Shown: positions 36,922 through 51,531 of the stretch, one piece after another
Position numbering within the stretch: the stretch's first letter is position 1
Layout: every line of letters begins with the position of its first letter
Origin: Cinclus cinclus
Taxonomy: Eukaryota > Chordata > Aves > Passeriformes > Cinclidae
Direction: 5' to 3'
DNA length: 64,000 bases
NCBI RefSeq assembly: GCF_963662255.1
Contig: NC_085052.1
Coordinates: forward strand, 5,066,807 to 5,130,806
The notes under the pieces: model-generated
Told to the model about the DNA's origin: nothing
Seen by the model: the letters and a program-made list of their open reading frames with translations, nothing else
The model's database searches: none
Made by a program: the position numbers and the translations under genes

Positions 36922-39900
36922 GAGTATTTTTATCAAAATTATACAGCTGCAGTTTCTAAGAAATAAAACAATCCATAATATCATGGAATTAATTAAAGCA
37001 CTTGGAAATGAGGGCAGGGACAAAAAATATTTTCTTTGGCCCTTAGGTTGTCCATAGAAACAGACAAATACAGATTATGGAAGTCAAATTCCTTGAGCAT
37101 CAGATTTTACTCCTTTTTTTCCTGTAAAATATCTGGTTGGAGACAATCACAGTAACTGAGCCTAGAGATAAACTAGCCCAAAGCAATGAGCACAATTCTT
37201 GCAAACAGAAATTTAAGAAGGTATTTTCTCCTGTTTTAAGAGATGAAAAAGATCACAGAGTCATACAGCAGTTATAGGAATAAGGTTCCCAACCCCAAAC
37301 GAACTATTTATGGAATACAATTACAAAGCAATAAAATACTTTTTTTCATTTTTAACATCATTAAGAGTCTAAATATGTACTTTACAAAATAATCTCATAA
37401 AGGCCTGTCCACTGAGAGATAACAGTTCAACTAAAAAAATAAACCAAGATTATAAAAAGTTGAATAAGGTGGATGTGTTTCAGTGAACCTGGAATTTCAC
37501 ACCAAGACCACATCTCGTGTCAAGGGCTTAGCTTAGCCATAAAGAAAAATGTTTGGAAAACATTTCTAAAAGAAAATTATATTTATCTGATCCTTCTCAG
37601 TTGACTGAAAATTTATTAATAGAAACATTTATTTTGCTGAATAGAGGAGATTTATAAAACATGAAAGTTTTCTTTTTTTTGCGATTTCAGCCACACGTTT
37701 CATCCAAAAATTTCCCAAAAACTAAATTCCATCTGTAGGTTTTCTCCCAAGGCCATGACACAAATTGAGTTCCTTATTCCTCTAGTTGCTCTCCAGTTTT
37801 ATTTTTGCTTCCTTGGTTTTTCTCCTTTAACCACTGACACCTCTTCCACAGAGTGATGGAGGTGAGAGGCGGGAAGGGAAGAAGAGATTGCAAAACTATT
37901 AAATTCCAGTCCCAGCATTTACATGATGACAATCCCTTGGCCTTTTTCATCTGTCTCTAAGACCCATTTAATAGTTCATTACTTTCAAGTAAGTGACAGA
38001 TATCCAGTATGTGCATCACTTTTAAGGAGATTTGTGGCTGCCAATAGATCAAAAAATATACATGCTGGAGGCCACCTAACTCTGGTTTAATATATTAAAA
38101 AAGAAGATTTATATGGCATTTAGGATATTCCTGTGAAATACAGCCAGAGAGATGGGACTTTGCCTAGATAACAGCAGATTATGACAATAACAAGCCAGCA
38201 GGATGTAATAAGAACAAGTTAACAGGAATAAGTAACTGCAACACTCACTGAGCAGCAATGTGAAATTTGTCACGGTGGTGATTATCGAAGCATTGAAGTA
38301 GCAGCACTGTGATTAAAGTCCTGTTACAGAATTCAGTTTTAATAAGAGCTTTAACCTTTAGCTTGTTGGAAAAAAATACCATTAGAATGGCAAAAAGAAT
38401 ATGGAATCAGAACTTTGAGTGGTATTTTAAACAATATTTTTATGGTGGTTGGATGAAAAATTTCTTGAGACATCGAGCATTAAATCTTCTAAAATATTTT
38501 TAAATTTTTCATTGTGTTCATTAAAAATAGTTTTGTACAAGGAAATCATGACCATTCTGACCATCAAATCAAGACCAATCAAGATCAGCAGTTAAAATTT
38601 GGCTCCATGGAAGATTCCCCCTGCAGCAGTAGTTATACATCACTGTGTTTTCTGTCTGGCATTTTAGTCTCATATTCAGTGTCACAAGCCATCATTTAAT
38701 TTCAGAGATCTCAGCTGTGTTAAGAAAAAATGATTTCACAAATATGTGGAATATTGTGGCAGCCCTGTCAATGAAATTGCTACCTAGGAACAGAAGGATG
38801 ATGTTAAAGGTGAAAAACAAAGAGCAAATGTTGGAATGTAGTCATCTTCTAAAATGGGAAATAAAAGCACTGCTGGTCTCACTACAGGCAATACAAACAG
38901 GAAGGTGTGCACAAATCTTCCCTTTTTAGCTTTTATTTCTACACCTTTAGGCATAGAAATGTTCGATTTTTTAAAAATTATATAATAACATCACACCCTA
39001 ATATTAATGTCATTAAATACATCTTTGATAGTTAATTGCAATTTGGGCTACCATGCTGGGTCATAAAATTGATATTTTCCACAGTCTAATCAAATAGCAC
39101 TTGGAAAAGGTAATATTGCAGTTATATGGGTGGAAGCTCTAGGGAAACTGTGGAAATGGTGGAAATTTTGAAATGTTGCAGGGCCCCACTTTCAGCCCAC
39201 ATGGGATTGAAAACTATTCTGCTTTTTTTGCACAACTTTCCTTCAATGTCCTTCATGATTAACAAAAGCGCCTCTGCAGCTGGTGTCTCTCAGCAGAGAA
39301 AAGAGACTCAAATCTCTTTGAATAAAGAGAAGAATAGCTCCTCTCTATTAAATATAGTCCCAAAACAGGAGTAGGTGTTAAGGAGGAGAACACTGTGACA
39401 TTGTGACATTCAATAGCATGACACTGAATTGAGGCAGCATGATGAGACACAGCCCACAGACACTGGTCACTGCTACTCTCAGAAATGACAGTGAAAAAGA
39501 TTTCTAAAATATATTTTCATCTCTCACACTCAATAGAGAACAGTGATCTTGACTCCCACATACCTGACACAGTGCTGGGCGATGATTTGAAGAGAATGAA
39601 ATAATATTATCTCACTTTGAGAAAATAGAATTACTTTTGAAAATGTCATGGTTTGCAGCAACTATACATTGATTTCTTTATTACCATGAAACCATGCCTC
39701 CACATTTTGTAAATCAAATTAAAAGCACTACAGTGGAAATTGCTTTTCACCACTCCTAATAATTTTAGACCCCGGGTGAAGTGAAATAATTTTTCAACAA
39801 ACTTTTCATAAGACCTTATTACGCTTTACTATAGCTTTTGCTTCTGCGGTGCATTACATCTTTCTCTCAAAATAAGAAAAAAGGGAGTTATCATAAAACA

Positions 39901-42007
39901 AATGTGGATTTTATGGTCAAAATGCTGAGGAGAGCCCAGGGAATTGCATTGACTTGGGAAAGGGCAAGCTGAAAACAATCCCTCTGTGGGTCAAGCAGGG
40001 CTCTTACCCTTTCCTTTCTCTCTAACAAGAGTCATTAACTGCTTGTTTTTAATCAGTCCTGCAGCACCTCTGCTTTTATCACATCATCAGGGCTTTGGCG
40101 ATGCAGCAGATCCAGGTCCCTGGAGCTTGAACTGAGAGCTGGGACTTCCAGGGACTGTGATAATCACATAATTTTCCCAGTTTCAATTAGTTTTTGATCT
40201 AATGCAGTTGTCTCAAGGTCTCTTTAGAAAACTGAAGGTGTGGAAATAGGCTCCATCAGATTTCAGTATGAAGCTACAAGGGACTTTTCCAGTGACATAA
40301 TGAACTCTTGGAAGTGTCTGCTCTGACTGGCCCTGGGAGTGATCTGTGAACATCAGCTTTTTATCATGCTCCTCAAGCCCATTTGTAAATCCTCTTTTTT
40401 CTTAGTCATGGTTCTGTTTGCCAGTAACTCACAGTCCTTAATGGAACAAGGTGACTTTTAGGGATATTAGAAAGAGATTTGTTTAAAACTTTAGAAATAC
40501 AGCACAGAATCTGGGTATCCATTCTCCCCTTTAGAGCATGCTTAAACAAACAAGGCCCAGTGAAGTCAACACCATAATTTCCATTCACTTTAACAGATTA
40601 TGGGTGGGGAACATTAATCACTGGTTAATCTTGGGAGATATGACACAATCTTACCACATCACAAACTTTAAATCTTAGTGCAGTGCATACATCAAAGCAT
40701 TTACAAACCTACACAAGCAGACAGCAGACAAAAGATAAGAAAAAACAAAAACCACAAAACGGATTTATTTCCAGCTTCAGAAAAGTAAAAGCTCTTGTAT
40801 TCTCATTTGGTTTGAATATAGCTTGTAATAACAATAAATATTTCATTCCAGGGGCAATAGCCTCACACAGCACTTGCTGTAGTCTCTCATTTCTTTCCTC
40901 TTGACCCATGTTCATATTTGCAAGGCAGATACTTCAGGGACTACCCATGTCTACAAGCTATAAATTGATGTCAGGTTTACAGCAAACATCCATCTTCCTT
41001 AAAAATGCTCACTATTCTTCACCAATATTCCCAATGATTAACTTAGGGCAAAGCTTTACAACATTTTGGTTGCACTGAGGAAACAGAGCTGTAAAATTAT
41101 TTTCCTGTGAGGATTCGTTCCCATTAGTGATGTATTTACTGTTGCCATCACATGCAATCAAATCATCATTTATATAAACCTTCCCCTGCAAATCAAGTGT
41201 TTGTATTCAGCATTCCTCAAGCTGTTGCTGCTGTCACTGTGAAAATAACAAAATAAAAGGATTCTCCTGGGATGCTCACTCCTGGAGTGGGTCCAGTGGT
41301 GGACTACAAAGATGGTGAGCCTGGAAATTCTCTATTATTTGGATGAGGATACAGAGAATGATACTACAGATTCAACTCTTGGCAGCTCCATCCAACTTTG
41401 TCCTGCTTCAGGATCAGCTCATTTGGCCTCTAAAACTGTTAACAAGTCTTTAACTCAATTAAAAACAAAGGGTAACTTTGCACCCAGCCAATTAAAAAAA
41501 AAAAAAACCTGCAGGAAACTGTGCAGATATTGAAATTCCATCTAAAGGAGAAGGTTAAAAGCAGATTAAATTTTAAAAATTCCCCATTTTTTCTCATACA
41601 GCTTTTCAACATTGCTTCCCAAGATACTACATTTTGCAGCCAGCCAGTATTATTTTATTTCTATCCTATTACAAATGACATTCAAATATAAACATCTGCA
41701 AGGTGTTAAGCATCCTCAGCAAATTTCTGAGTAAGCTCAACTCCCACCAGCCACAGATGGAGAGGAGGGGGCTGAGAAGTACATTGCAGGAGTCATTTCT
41801 GAGTACATTCAAATTTAATTCCATTTTGAGAGGTGTGCTTTGGGGCCACCAAATGACTCTCCACATTTAGAAGCCTGACTCTTACAGCAGCTGAAAACTA
41901 CACTAGAGCCTCTCCTTTGACAACTGTGACTGGTTGAGAAGGTCCAAAGTATAAAATCCACCATAAAATCCATAAAACCTAGAGAACATAGCACAAAGCT
42001 CTCTTCA
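36922..42007. other. Unique AT-rich non-coding DNA
   Basis: No gene or mobile element is recognised. Open frames at 38309-38929 and 39126-39374 are below 100 codons with no domain. A tiny duplication (TGTGACATTG) lies near 39396-39408, and an A-run of about 14 sits near 41490. Confidence 0.6.
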
Positions 42008-42057
42008 TTTCTTTCCTTTTTTTTCTTTTTTTTCCTTTTTTTCCTTTTTTTTTTTTT
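42008..42057. repeat. Polypyrimidine tract, 50 bp
   Basis: Fifty bases of pure C/T composed of T-runs separated by C or CC, with partial mirror symmetry. Such tracts can form triplex DNA. Read on the minus strand it produces a meaningless lysine/arginine-rich frame. Confidence 0.85.
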
Positions 42058-45000
42058 GTCTGGGTTTGACGTGAAAGCAAAACAGCTCCCAACTTTTAGA
42101 ATCTGATGGCAACTTGTGCCAGTTGGGTGGATTCTACACAGGTAATGTGGATAATTCAGATTTATGCAGAACATTGGTTGTTTCTCACTACAACTCACTG
42201 CTCATGATTTCCATTGGCTGAATAACAATGTGCTTCTCTTGGATTAGATTAAGGGTTTAGGCCAAATAAATTATCAAAATACAGACTCTTGTTGAACAAA
42301 TCCTTGAAGATCTGTGAGAGATATGTCTCACAAAGAGACCTGTACAGCTTAGCAGTATTAAAATTACAGGAAGAATTGCTATACAAATCTGAAAAACAAA
42401 TTTTAAAATTCACCTTTTCCACTGGCTCTGTTTAAACAGATATGGCTAGGCCAGCCCAGTCTAAGACTAGAGCAGTAACATTATTAGCACTGTGAGCAAC
42501 TTCTTCAGGAAAACACATTTGTGCTTGATGAAACTGAAAAGACTGACAACTTTGTGAGCCACTGCAAACCATAAATGATAACTAGAATATTCCTCTCTGT
42601 AGATTTTAGCAATTTATGATGCTAAAATATCATAGCAGAAGTTTTAAGATGCACTCCACAGTACCAAGCACATCCCAGTCCTGATCCCTGCCTGGGGAAG
42701 AAGGTTTTGCTCATTAAAAAGATAATAGAACATGAGAACCTATCTTGTAACGTTTGTAAACAACTCCATGAGTTATCCTCAAGCCAGAAGCTTTCTAGAG
42801 ATCAAAGGAGCTCGAGATATCAAAGCTTCTGATGCACAAGGGAGGTTTAGAATATAATTGACAATCTGAGCATCAACACAAAGGCTCAGGAGCCAAAATG
42901 CACCTTCCCAGCTCTCAAACTGCTTGGGATAATTCTGCTCTTAGCAATTATTGAGCAGAAGCAATTTGGGGTCAGTTTGACTTTGTTTGGGTTTTTTCCA
43001 AAGAGTTTGAATTTATTTTTTTTCCAGAGTTATTTTTTCTCACTAAAGTGAGAGCAGCATGATCTCAGAAAAAAGTGTACATAAAAAAACACCCTTTCAT
43101 TAACGTCTCAATTAGAATACCACTAACATACAATAATCACTTTTAAATTTGAAATTGTTATGCACCATTTTTTGAGGTTGTAATTGCAGCTCAGAATCCA
43201 AAGCAGTTTAAATAAGCATTGCACATACATCATAAAACAAAAAATCCCCTGGCTACAAATCTCAAGATATAGATAAAATATGTTTTATATGATGATAGAC
43301 TAGTCAGATGTTGTGTAATTTAGTCAAGTTATCTCAGCAGGACATCTGAAGGCTTTAGCATGGGTTGAGGCTATGGGTTTGTTCTCTCTAAAGCCAATAA
43401 AAACCTGCATTTGGAAGAGGTCTTTAGAGAACCCAGTGGGATTTTATGCGGCTGCTGTACTTTGTGTTATTATCTTTCTGCAGAACACTGCTAAAATATT
43501 TCATCAAAAATTTAAAAAAAAAATAAAAATATGCTAAAAAAAAAAAAGTCCCCATCTGAGAGCTAACTCTAAATTCTGAGGTTGTAGCTGCACTGCAGGC
43601 TCTATCCATAAGCAGTAACTCCAAGACAATGACTTTGATAACTTGAAAATCCAAAGCCTATGAAAACAGGAGGCATCAACCATCCTGCAAAGCCACGCTT
43701 CAAGGCAATACTTGGGAAGAAAATAACTCAGCATATATCCAGTGATTTAGCAATATTATATCCCTGTTAGAATGATGGTAAAACCTTCAGACTGCACAGG
43801 AAATCATAGCCAGTGTTTCGTAGCTTTTCTAGCAAACACAGTGTGCCTTGCTCCAAAGGGCTTAAAATCAGATGTAGAGACAGCAGAAAGAAGAAAATAA
43901 AGGGATGCTTTATTCACTTTAATGATGCAGAATTGAGACACTGGGACTTGAATGCACTGCTGAGTCCCTTTTCTCTAAAGACATCATTTGCAGGAGCTCC
44001 AGGACTGTGCCAGCACAGGTTCCCTCAATAAACAGCCCAGAACAGAGACAGATGAAGATGTGAGTAGTTTACACCAGGTATTTTAATAACCTGGTTTGAA
44101 AGACTGTAATTAGTCTCCAAGAATCACAGAGTATTACAAGACTATTTCACAACACTAAATATTACACAATTACTTAATTTTTTTTTAAGAATGTAATTTC
44201 CTTAGCACATTCAGGATGGAAAAACAAATAATGGGAAGTTCTAGCACGTGGCTCATTGAATCTTAGGCTGAGTTCTAATTATTTTTCAAATAGAAATGTC
44301 AGTTGTAACACTAGCTGTTAATTTAGCTGCTGAAGTGATGTACCAAGAGCAACATCTCTGGGCAGAATGACAATAATTACCCATATTGCAATAAAAGCTC
44401 AGCACAATACATCAAGGAAATCTCAAGTATGGTGGAACAAAGTAACTCTGTAAAGATTTTTGCAGGCTTAATTCTTTCCTTGAGCAAGTGATGATTATTC
44501 TGTGCAGAGATAATTACAAAAATCGCACTGTGAAAAGAGCAGTGCCAGTTTGTGGCAAATTCTGTGGAAAAGCTTTCCATTTATTAAAAATGTCTTTACA
44601 GTTCTGAAGCATTCACCTTCTGTTGCATGGACATTCATAATCATAAAACTAGTCAGTGTCTGCTTCTCAGTTTAAATCAAATGAGCTGATATTTTATCTG
44701 ATTTATCTGCAGACTCATAAAATACTCATATATCAATCAACAAATCCTATCTTCTTGCCAACATAAAGGTTAGGCTACATTTTGATATATTTTTTTCTGT
44801 TCAGCTGGGGCATTTCTTTTAATCCAGTCATTGAAATGGTTTTGATTTTTCTGAATGACTCTTTGGTTTAGAGAGGAATTTTATTTGCCTCAGATTTGGT
44901 GTTCTTTTCCCTCACATCTACCACTCTGAAGATTTCATTCTTCAATGGCTTCTATAATGGCTTTTGTATTTATACAAAAATATTCTATCTCTCTGGATCT

Positions 45001-47848
45001 TACAAAAATTATCACATTTGAAGGTGTGCGGTTACTGGCCCAGGTTGTGATGACAAGTAAACCACTCCTTTATTTGAAACAACCTTCTCTTACACCCACA
45101 GTGTGTTACATGACTGAACCTTTCAAATGTCTCAGCCTTGCTGCCAACACCAGATCTTCTCCATTCTCACTCTGAAACCAGCCCAGTTCCCCCGGGCTCC
45201 GTTCAAGCCACAAAGAATCAGCACCTGATCTCCTCCTCCCCGCTCTTTCAGCTTCTAATGACATGCTGCTCATTGCATTAAAGCCCAATTTTCTAGTAAC
45301 TGAGAGCTTTTCTCAATATGAGACTCCCCCGGGGAATTTAGGAGGTGTAAAAGCATTTAGAAGCACAATTAAAAGGCAAAGCAATGAATTATGAGCTCTG
45401 CCCCTTCTTCACAAGATGAGGCAATAAACCCTAGATTCCTAGGACAAAAATTGACATCACAATCCCTGGATATCTCCAAAATTAGCAGTTTCTGCAAGAA
45501 CTCTTCTGACCAACAAGGATTTTCAGAATCTTGAGCATGATGTGTGTTATATCCTCACATGCAGCTGAAGGAAGGACAGATTTGAAAAGAAGGTTCAGCT
45601 AGAGCAGATCCCAGGCAAAAAGCCCCAGGATTAAAGAAGTGTGGTTCCTGCCACCTCTGTTAACTCAAGTCTCCAACTAAAAAAGGGAGGCCCAAGTTGG
45701 CAATAAATGCAGGAGCAATTTGCCTATAATATGCTGGTATCTGACAGGATTCATTTTAGTCCCTTTTTTTTTAATAGCAGACACTTATCAACAGTCCAAT
45801 TATCTTAATGCCAAGTCATAAAATTTAAGAAAAAAAATCAGGGAAGATAAAAATAACATGGCAACAATGATTAGAAAAGCACTTAATTTTCATGAGGTAC
45901 TTTGACACCCACAAAAAGAGCAGTGACATCCAAAGCAGCAAGAACCTCATTAGTCACTAAAAAGTTTTAAACAAAAAGCCAAAGTCACCATGAAACAACA
46001 GAACCTCCTGGTGGAATGAGGTTGGTCCTAGGTTTTTTTCACCATTCCAGTGGTTTCCTGTGCCATATGGGCAAAAATGAGAAGTTTCTAAAGTGACTGA
46101 TTACTGAGGGAAGTGGAGAGATCTGTGTGGCCTTAACAGAGAGCATCCTCCAGGTTCCCTCTCCAGACACCTCCCTTCCACAAGGAAGTTTCAGTAACAA
46201 GATCAATCTCTTGTTTATTTGTAGCAGAACCTTTTTCTTGTAATTTTGCTCACAGACTCAGGCATGTAAAACCTACCCCTTTCGTCCCACTCTTGGAAGT
46301 AGCAAGGGAAAGGAAGAGATAATTATTGTGGTTCCTTTATTTTTAGCCACTGCTAAAATGCTTAGGTGCTGGTAAGCAGTGTAATGTGGAGAAAGAGTTT
46401 TGCAGAGATTTGAAAGAGGTTGAAAAGATATTTAAAAATCAACCAGTTGATTGCTTATAGAGTTGTGAAGTTCCGCTGAGACTGAATTTAGTTGCTCAGA
46501 CTGCAGGGATGCAAAGGGAGCTTGAAATTGCAGCTGCTGAGATTGCCCATGGTCCATAACATGTCCATCACCGTTGGGATGGCCTAGGAAAGTGGGTTTG
46601 AACTCCTGCTGTTGTGAAATATGGAGCTGTTTGTATGGGCAGCATGCAATCACAGACTTGCACATTTTTCAGACAAACAGCAGGCAAAGCAAGAAAAGAA
46701 GTGCAGAAATGTCCTGTTACTAAACCAGCCACAGAAAACCACCACAAACCTTGATATGGCCCTGTTTCTACCTCGGATCACTCTCATTCTTGGGTAAGGA
46801 CAGGGAAACTCCATTTCCTTGTGATTCCTCCCTCCCTTGAGCCAACATGAGCTTTTGCTCCTCAGAACAAGGCCACTTCACCACAACTTTCATGCAGATC
46901 TTCCAAGCACTTGAAAATTGACATTTCACTAAATAAAAGAACTGTAGTGCCCCAGTGTCAGTCCCAGAAGGTCAAAGCCTCCCTGCCTACATCTCACACA
47001 TGTCCTTCTACTGATGTCTCACACAGGGAAGCCAGCTGAGAGCCCTCATTCTGCTCTCTTTCATCTGCCCAAGGAGGCAAAGGTCACCCCTCTTCCAAAT
47101 AAATTATCACTTTTAAGGCAAGCTTGTGATCAGCTGCTTCAAAGAGCGGAGACCAGCTCAGCAGTGTGTGCAGCCTGTCCTTGAGAGCAGGGGCAGAGCC
47201 AGCTCCCCCCTCCTGAAGGGCTTGGCAGCTGGGATCTCTGTTCCTTGCTGCATGCACAGACTTGTGAGCGACTCGCCAAGAGAGGAGATTGAGTCATGTC
47301 TGCGTGCTGTGGTGTTCTGGCATTCCAAACAAACCTGGCAGACCTCACACAGCTCCAAGGTCAGGAGTTCTGACTCTGAGATGGCTGAGTTTTGAAATAT
47401 CTACTGATGTTTAATGCAGAATGTTGGGTATGTCCACTCTAGGTACCACAGAATGCAGTATCATGAGTGTATTCATGCCAAAAACCCACGTTCACGTGTT
47501 TGGAAATTCACATATATGAAAATTAGACAGACTCTATATGGTCAAAATTCACAACCTGTTTATCTGCATTCATCTTAAGTCATCAGGCTGACTACAGCAC
47601 CTAAGAGTCTGAACAGAATACTTAATAGTCTGAAAATTCAGTTACATTCCAGGGAAAAAAAAAAAGAAGTCACAAGCCAGGGTTTTATATTGGCCTGCAA
47701 TGACAGAGAAAAGACAAAACAGGTACACCAACTGTTGAATACACTTTTTAGAAAGATCACAAGGGAATGAGCAATAGCCTGCATGACTGACTCAAGAATT
47801 TCCAACAGCCTTTCTGGGTTTTCCACCAAAATGAACCAAACGCTCTAA
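42058..47848. other. Unique AT-rich non-coding DNA
   Basis: No gene is recognised. A-runs interrupted by T lie at 43510-43548. The segment 47120-47390 is modestly GC-richer, with overlapping frames on both strands but no promoter, splice pair or domain. Confidence 0.6.
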
Positions 47849-49057
47849 TTCACTCATCTTTATTATGTGACAAGAGTTGTTGACAGATTTAAAATATTAT
47901 ACTATTCTGGTAACCATTTTTTTCCCCAAAATGGGTACTTGTCTTCAGCTGAAAGTATTATATTTAAGTCAGATATCCCCAGTGAGCAGCAAATTGGGGA
48001 TATACGGCAGCAAACATACAATTCTCTATGTTACCTTTTTTTTTTTCCGTGTCAACACCATGCACAAAGCAGAATTACAATTCAAAAATCACAAGGAATG
48101 AAGCAAATATTTGCTATTAATATCATTGCCCTCAAAGTATATGGTATTTCTGTTTATGATTCTTATATAATCAATTCAATCCAATATGGTGAAAATGTAA
48201 ATTTGCCAAATCCAATGTATAAACAATATTGTGCCCTTGAGTTAGTCAGTAGCTGCAACACATGGTTATGTTTTGGAACATAACTGAGCTGAACCCACAC
48301 ATTTCTCTTTTTAGCATGTGTCATTCCATCAAATATGTTCCAAGCTCGATTTCTGGTTGTGTTCTGTCCTGACAGCTATAAAAACTAATGACTCTACTGC
48401 AGGGTGGAACATTTGGGTCACTTCTACCAGCAGAAATCAAGAATAGTTTTGCCATGGTGCCTAAGAACCTTCACACTGAAAGCTCAGTTGGTAATTTCTG
48501 TGTGTAAAAAGCAAATCCATGCAGGACTTGATGGCTGGGAGGCACGTGGAATTTGTACTCTAACTTCTTTTGATTATGACATTCATTAACCATTCTAAGA
48601 AATGACCAATGGCTTTTCTGCTTTCAAAGATCTCTCTGGCCTGGCCAAAACAACACCACCTTTTTGTTGCCAAATTTGCCAGGCACAACATACAATGGGT
48701 ATATTGCTATATTTATCTTTATGGGGAGAATCAATTAGCTTGCTGTTTTTTGGGTTTTGGGTTTTTTTTAGCTCAACTTTTTTTCCTGAAAAACATGGTT
48801 TGGAAAGGTTTTCCATCTTTTACATTATTTCACTGGATTTTAAGGAAAAATTACTACCTTACTTCAGTTCCCTGTACTGTGTTGTGTTTAACAACATTGT
48901 CATGACAATGAAAATCAGTAAAATAGCAAAATCACAGTTCAGAATTTCTAGGGATGACTTAGAAATGCTGTTACTATCAGAGAGGTTGTCCTGGTCTTGT
49001 CTCTCAATAAAAAACACGAGCATGCAGATCAATGAGGGTTTAACACTGATATTTTAA
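47849..49057 (+). other. Stop-poor single frame over 1.2 kb
   Basis: One plus-strand frame runs for about 402 codons with only six internal stops, clustered at 48281/48290, 48386/48389 and 48587/48596. About 25 would be expected at this base composition. It breaks into open pieces of about 139, 62 and 151 codons. No domain, transposon protein or known family is recognisable in any piece, and the residues are those of AT-rich, T-rich DNA. A second plus frame is also stop-poor at 48609-48905, which argues for strand composition (T-rich, purine-poor) rather than a decayed gene. I do not call it a pseudogene. Confidence 0.25.
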
Positions 49058-49901
49058 AATGCCAAACCAGTTTAAATCAGTCTCTTTGTTTATAAGCAGC
49101 TTCTCCAAGCACCATAAATGAGTCAGCTCCCAGTGCCAGCTCCAGCTTCACAGGCTGAGCAGAATTTTATTACATTGCTCTGCCAAATTATCAGGGCTTG
49201 ACCAACACAAGGACTTGCAGGCATGGAGCAACACTGAGATCAGAGGCTTGGAAGCAAAATACCAGCTCTCTGCAGTTGTCATTTTTATATCTCTGGAGGA
49301 AAGATCTGACAAAGTGCTCCTGATGCAAAGCTACAAGCACTCGACGTTTTTGTCACATCTAGAGACACACAGGGAAAGGGTTGTAGGCATCCCAGTTGTC
49401 CCAATCTCATTAACTTCTTGTCCTCCAGGCAAGAACAAATCCAGGCAGTTTGTTTCTGTGTGAGCATTGGAACATTTATCCAGACCTCACAGAAAGTGAG
49501 GTGATGTTTTTCCACAATACAGTGGACACTGAAGCAAGTTCTGTTAAAAAGTCTCTGTGGTGGGTAACATTTTACAAAACCTTTTCATTCCCTTGAATTT
49601 TGTACTAAGGCCCAAGTAAAGCATCAGGCAATAATTTATTACTAGTACACTGTTAATAGATACACTTTCAGATATGCAATGCATCAATAATATATTTGTC
49701 CATTAAACATATCTCTATACATGTTTATATATATTTAAAACTACATCAGCCTTTATTGAATTCAAATGCACAATATAACTTTTCCGAAGCATGTGGTTTT
49801 TTGGATGGGATTTATTAACTGTTAAAGCAGCAAGGAGAAGCAAATTTAATTTAGGAACACAGCATTGAAAAATGTGATCATCTTAACAGGCAACATTGAG
49901 C
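49058..49901. other. Unique non-coding DNA
   Basis: Nothing recognisable beyond short frames and AT-rich sequence around 49620-49760. Confidence 0.55.
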
Positions 49902-49942
49902 TCATAGAATCATTTTGGTTGGAAAAGATGCTAGAGTCCAAG
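49902..49942 (-). mobile_element. Very short CR1 3' end, minus strand
   Basis: CATAGAATCATTTTGGTTGG followed by AAAAGATGCTAGAGTCCAAG matches the reverse complement of the last 40 bases of CR1 elements. The remainder is either truncated or too diverged to see. Confidence 0.75.
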
Positions 49943-51485
49943 AATTTAAATATAAGCTATTAAGACTGGAGCTGTAGTTTTTCCAGGCTGCCAGAATTCA
50001 AAACTTTCTGACCAGATTCTCCTAGATATTCCATGAGTGCAGGGTGTGATGTGTAGCATCAAAATTATTTGGTTCAATTTTGTGGCCTATGGGATTTCTT
50101 ATTTGGCAGAGAAGTACTGCACTATCCTAAAATCACCATACAAGTGTAAGGTAGGAAAATATAGGAATTGCAATCTACAGTTCAATCACAATCCCAATAA
50201 GAACCCAACTGTACAGGACATCTGTAAGGAACAAAGCAGCAATTATATAAAATGGGTGTTAGTCATGACTGTGAATATCAACTTTTATTTGTCTGTGGTA
50301 GACCACTATCAATAATTGCTCTATTTTACAGACCTGCAGTCCTCCCTAAATCTGCTTTTCAACATCTCTGTCTTTTCTCATGGGTGTCAGGAGAGCTTTC
50401 ACATTTCTGCCTCTCTGCAAATGTGACACTTTCTTGTCAGACACGCAGGTGGCCACTTAGTGAAACAAAATCATTATGTGCATTTCCATTCGTTTTGGTA
50501 ATGCTGTTAGGGAACAATTGTAGCATTTTCTAATGGACTGGATAATCACCTCTTGGCCTTTCTGCAGTAATGAGAAGCAGTGGAATTTCCAAATGTGCCC
50601 AGAGTAATTTCTCAAAGAAAAAAAATCAAGCTGTATTTAACATCTCTCAAATCTCCTGTTTTTATGCAACTTAGAACAACCTGACAAGTCAATATCCTCT
50701 ATATGTTCTCTTAATTATTATCTTTTAACATGCAGCTGATTAATAAGGAGTGCTAGGGAAGGTAAACTGAAACCACTGCCTCCTTCCCTAATAAAAAATT
50801 ATTTGCCAGTGCCATTTACATAGGAAATGAACCCAGTTCTATGTTACAGTAGTATTTTGTTTGACCATCTTTGAAGGTCAAATTTCCCTGACTCAGAGAC
50901 ACAAGGAAAACTTCCTGGACAACTTCCTCCTTCTAAAAGCACAGCATGAGACAACATCGACTTTTCTTAATCAGCTAGGCATGCAGGTAGGACTGTAGAA
51001 GATACACAGCATGTGGGTTTAAGAAGGTTTACATAAACTAACTTTAAAGCATTTCAGTTTAAAAAAAAAGTACACACACACACTATACATACATATCTTT
51101 CACACTATTCCCACTCTGGCTTTTCTGCTGTCAGGATCTAGACTTGTAGAAAACATCAGCAGCATTGTAATATTTTACATGAGGTAACTTGGAAATAAAG
51201 TGAAGTGGAAAAGAGGACCCAGCTCAACCCCAAGACAGCTGAGCTTTATCCTTCTTGAGCTGAACTATTTACCCCCCTTTCAACTTCAGGAAGCCAGAGA
51301 GGCTTCACTGGTTGTCCAAACACTCTGCCAGGGTAAAAGAGCTATTAATTGCTCCTACAGCTTCATCCCTCCTGCTCTGTGCTGCCCAGAAGGGATCTCC
51401 ATCACCACACAACTGCCGTGACTGAAAAGTGCCTTTCTGCTCCATGAGGACTGCAGGAGAACACAAAGATAGTGCAATGTACTCA

Positions 51486-51486
<1 letters not shown>
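49943..51486. other. Unique non-coding DNA
   Basis: No gene is recognised. Open frames at 50037-50533 overlap each other without a domain. A short (AC)n run is near 51071-51083. Confidence 0.55.
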
Positions 51487-51529
<43 letters not shown>

Positions 51530-51531
51530 AT
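51487..51531. repeat. (TAAA)n microsatellite, about 11 units
   Basis: An uninterrupted tetranucleotide array of 45 bp. It creates a repetitive isoleucine/tyrosine/leucine/phenylalanine frame on the minus strand that is not a gene. Confidence 0.95.

Noticed and set aside
41815..42198. 127-codon minus-strand frame with a lysine/arginine block
   Set aside because: The basic block is the translated polypyrimidine tract at 42008-42057, not a nuclear localisation signal.
48602..49057. Longest open frame (151 codons, plus strand) as a gene
   Set aside because: Its length is what chance gives in 64 kb of this composition, it overlaps another open frame, and no domain or family is recognisable.
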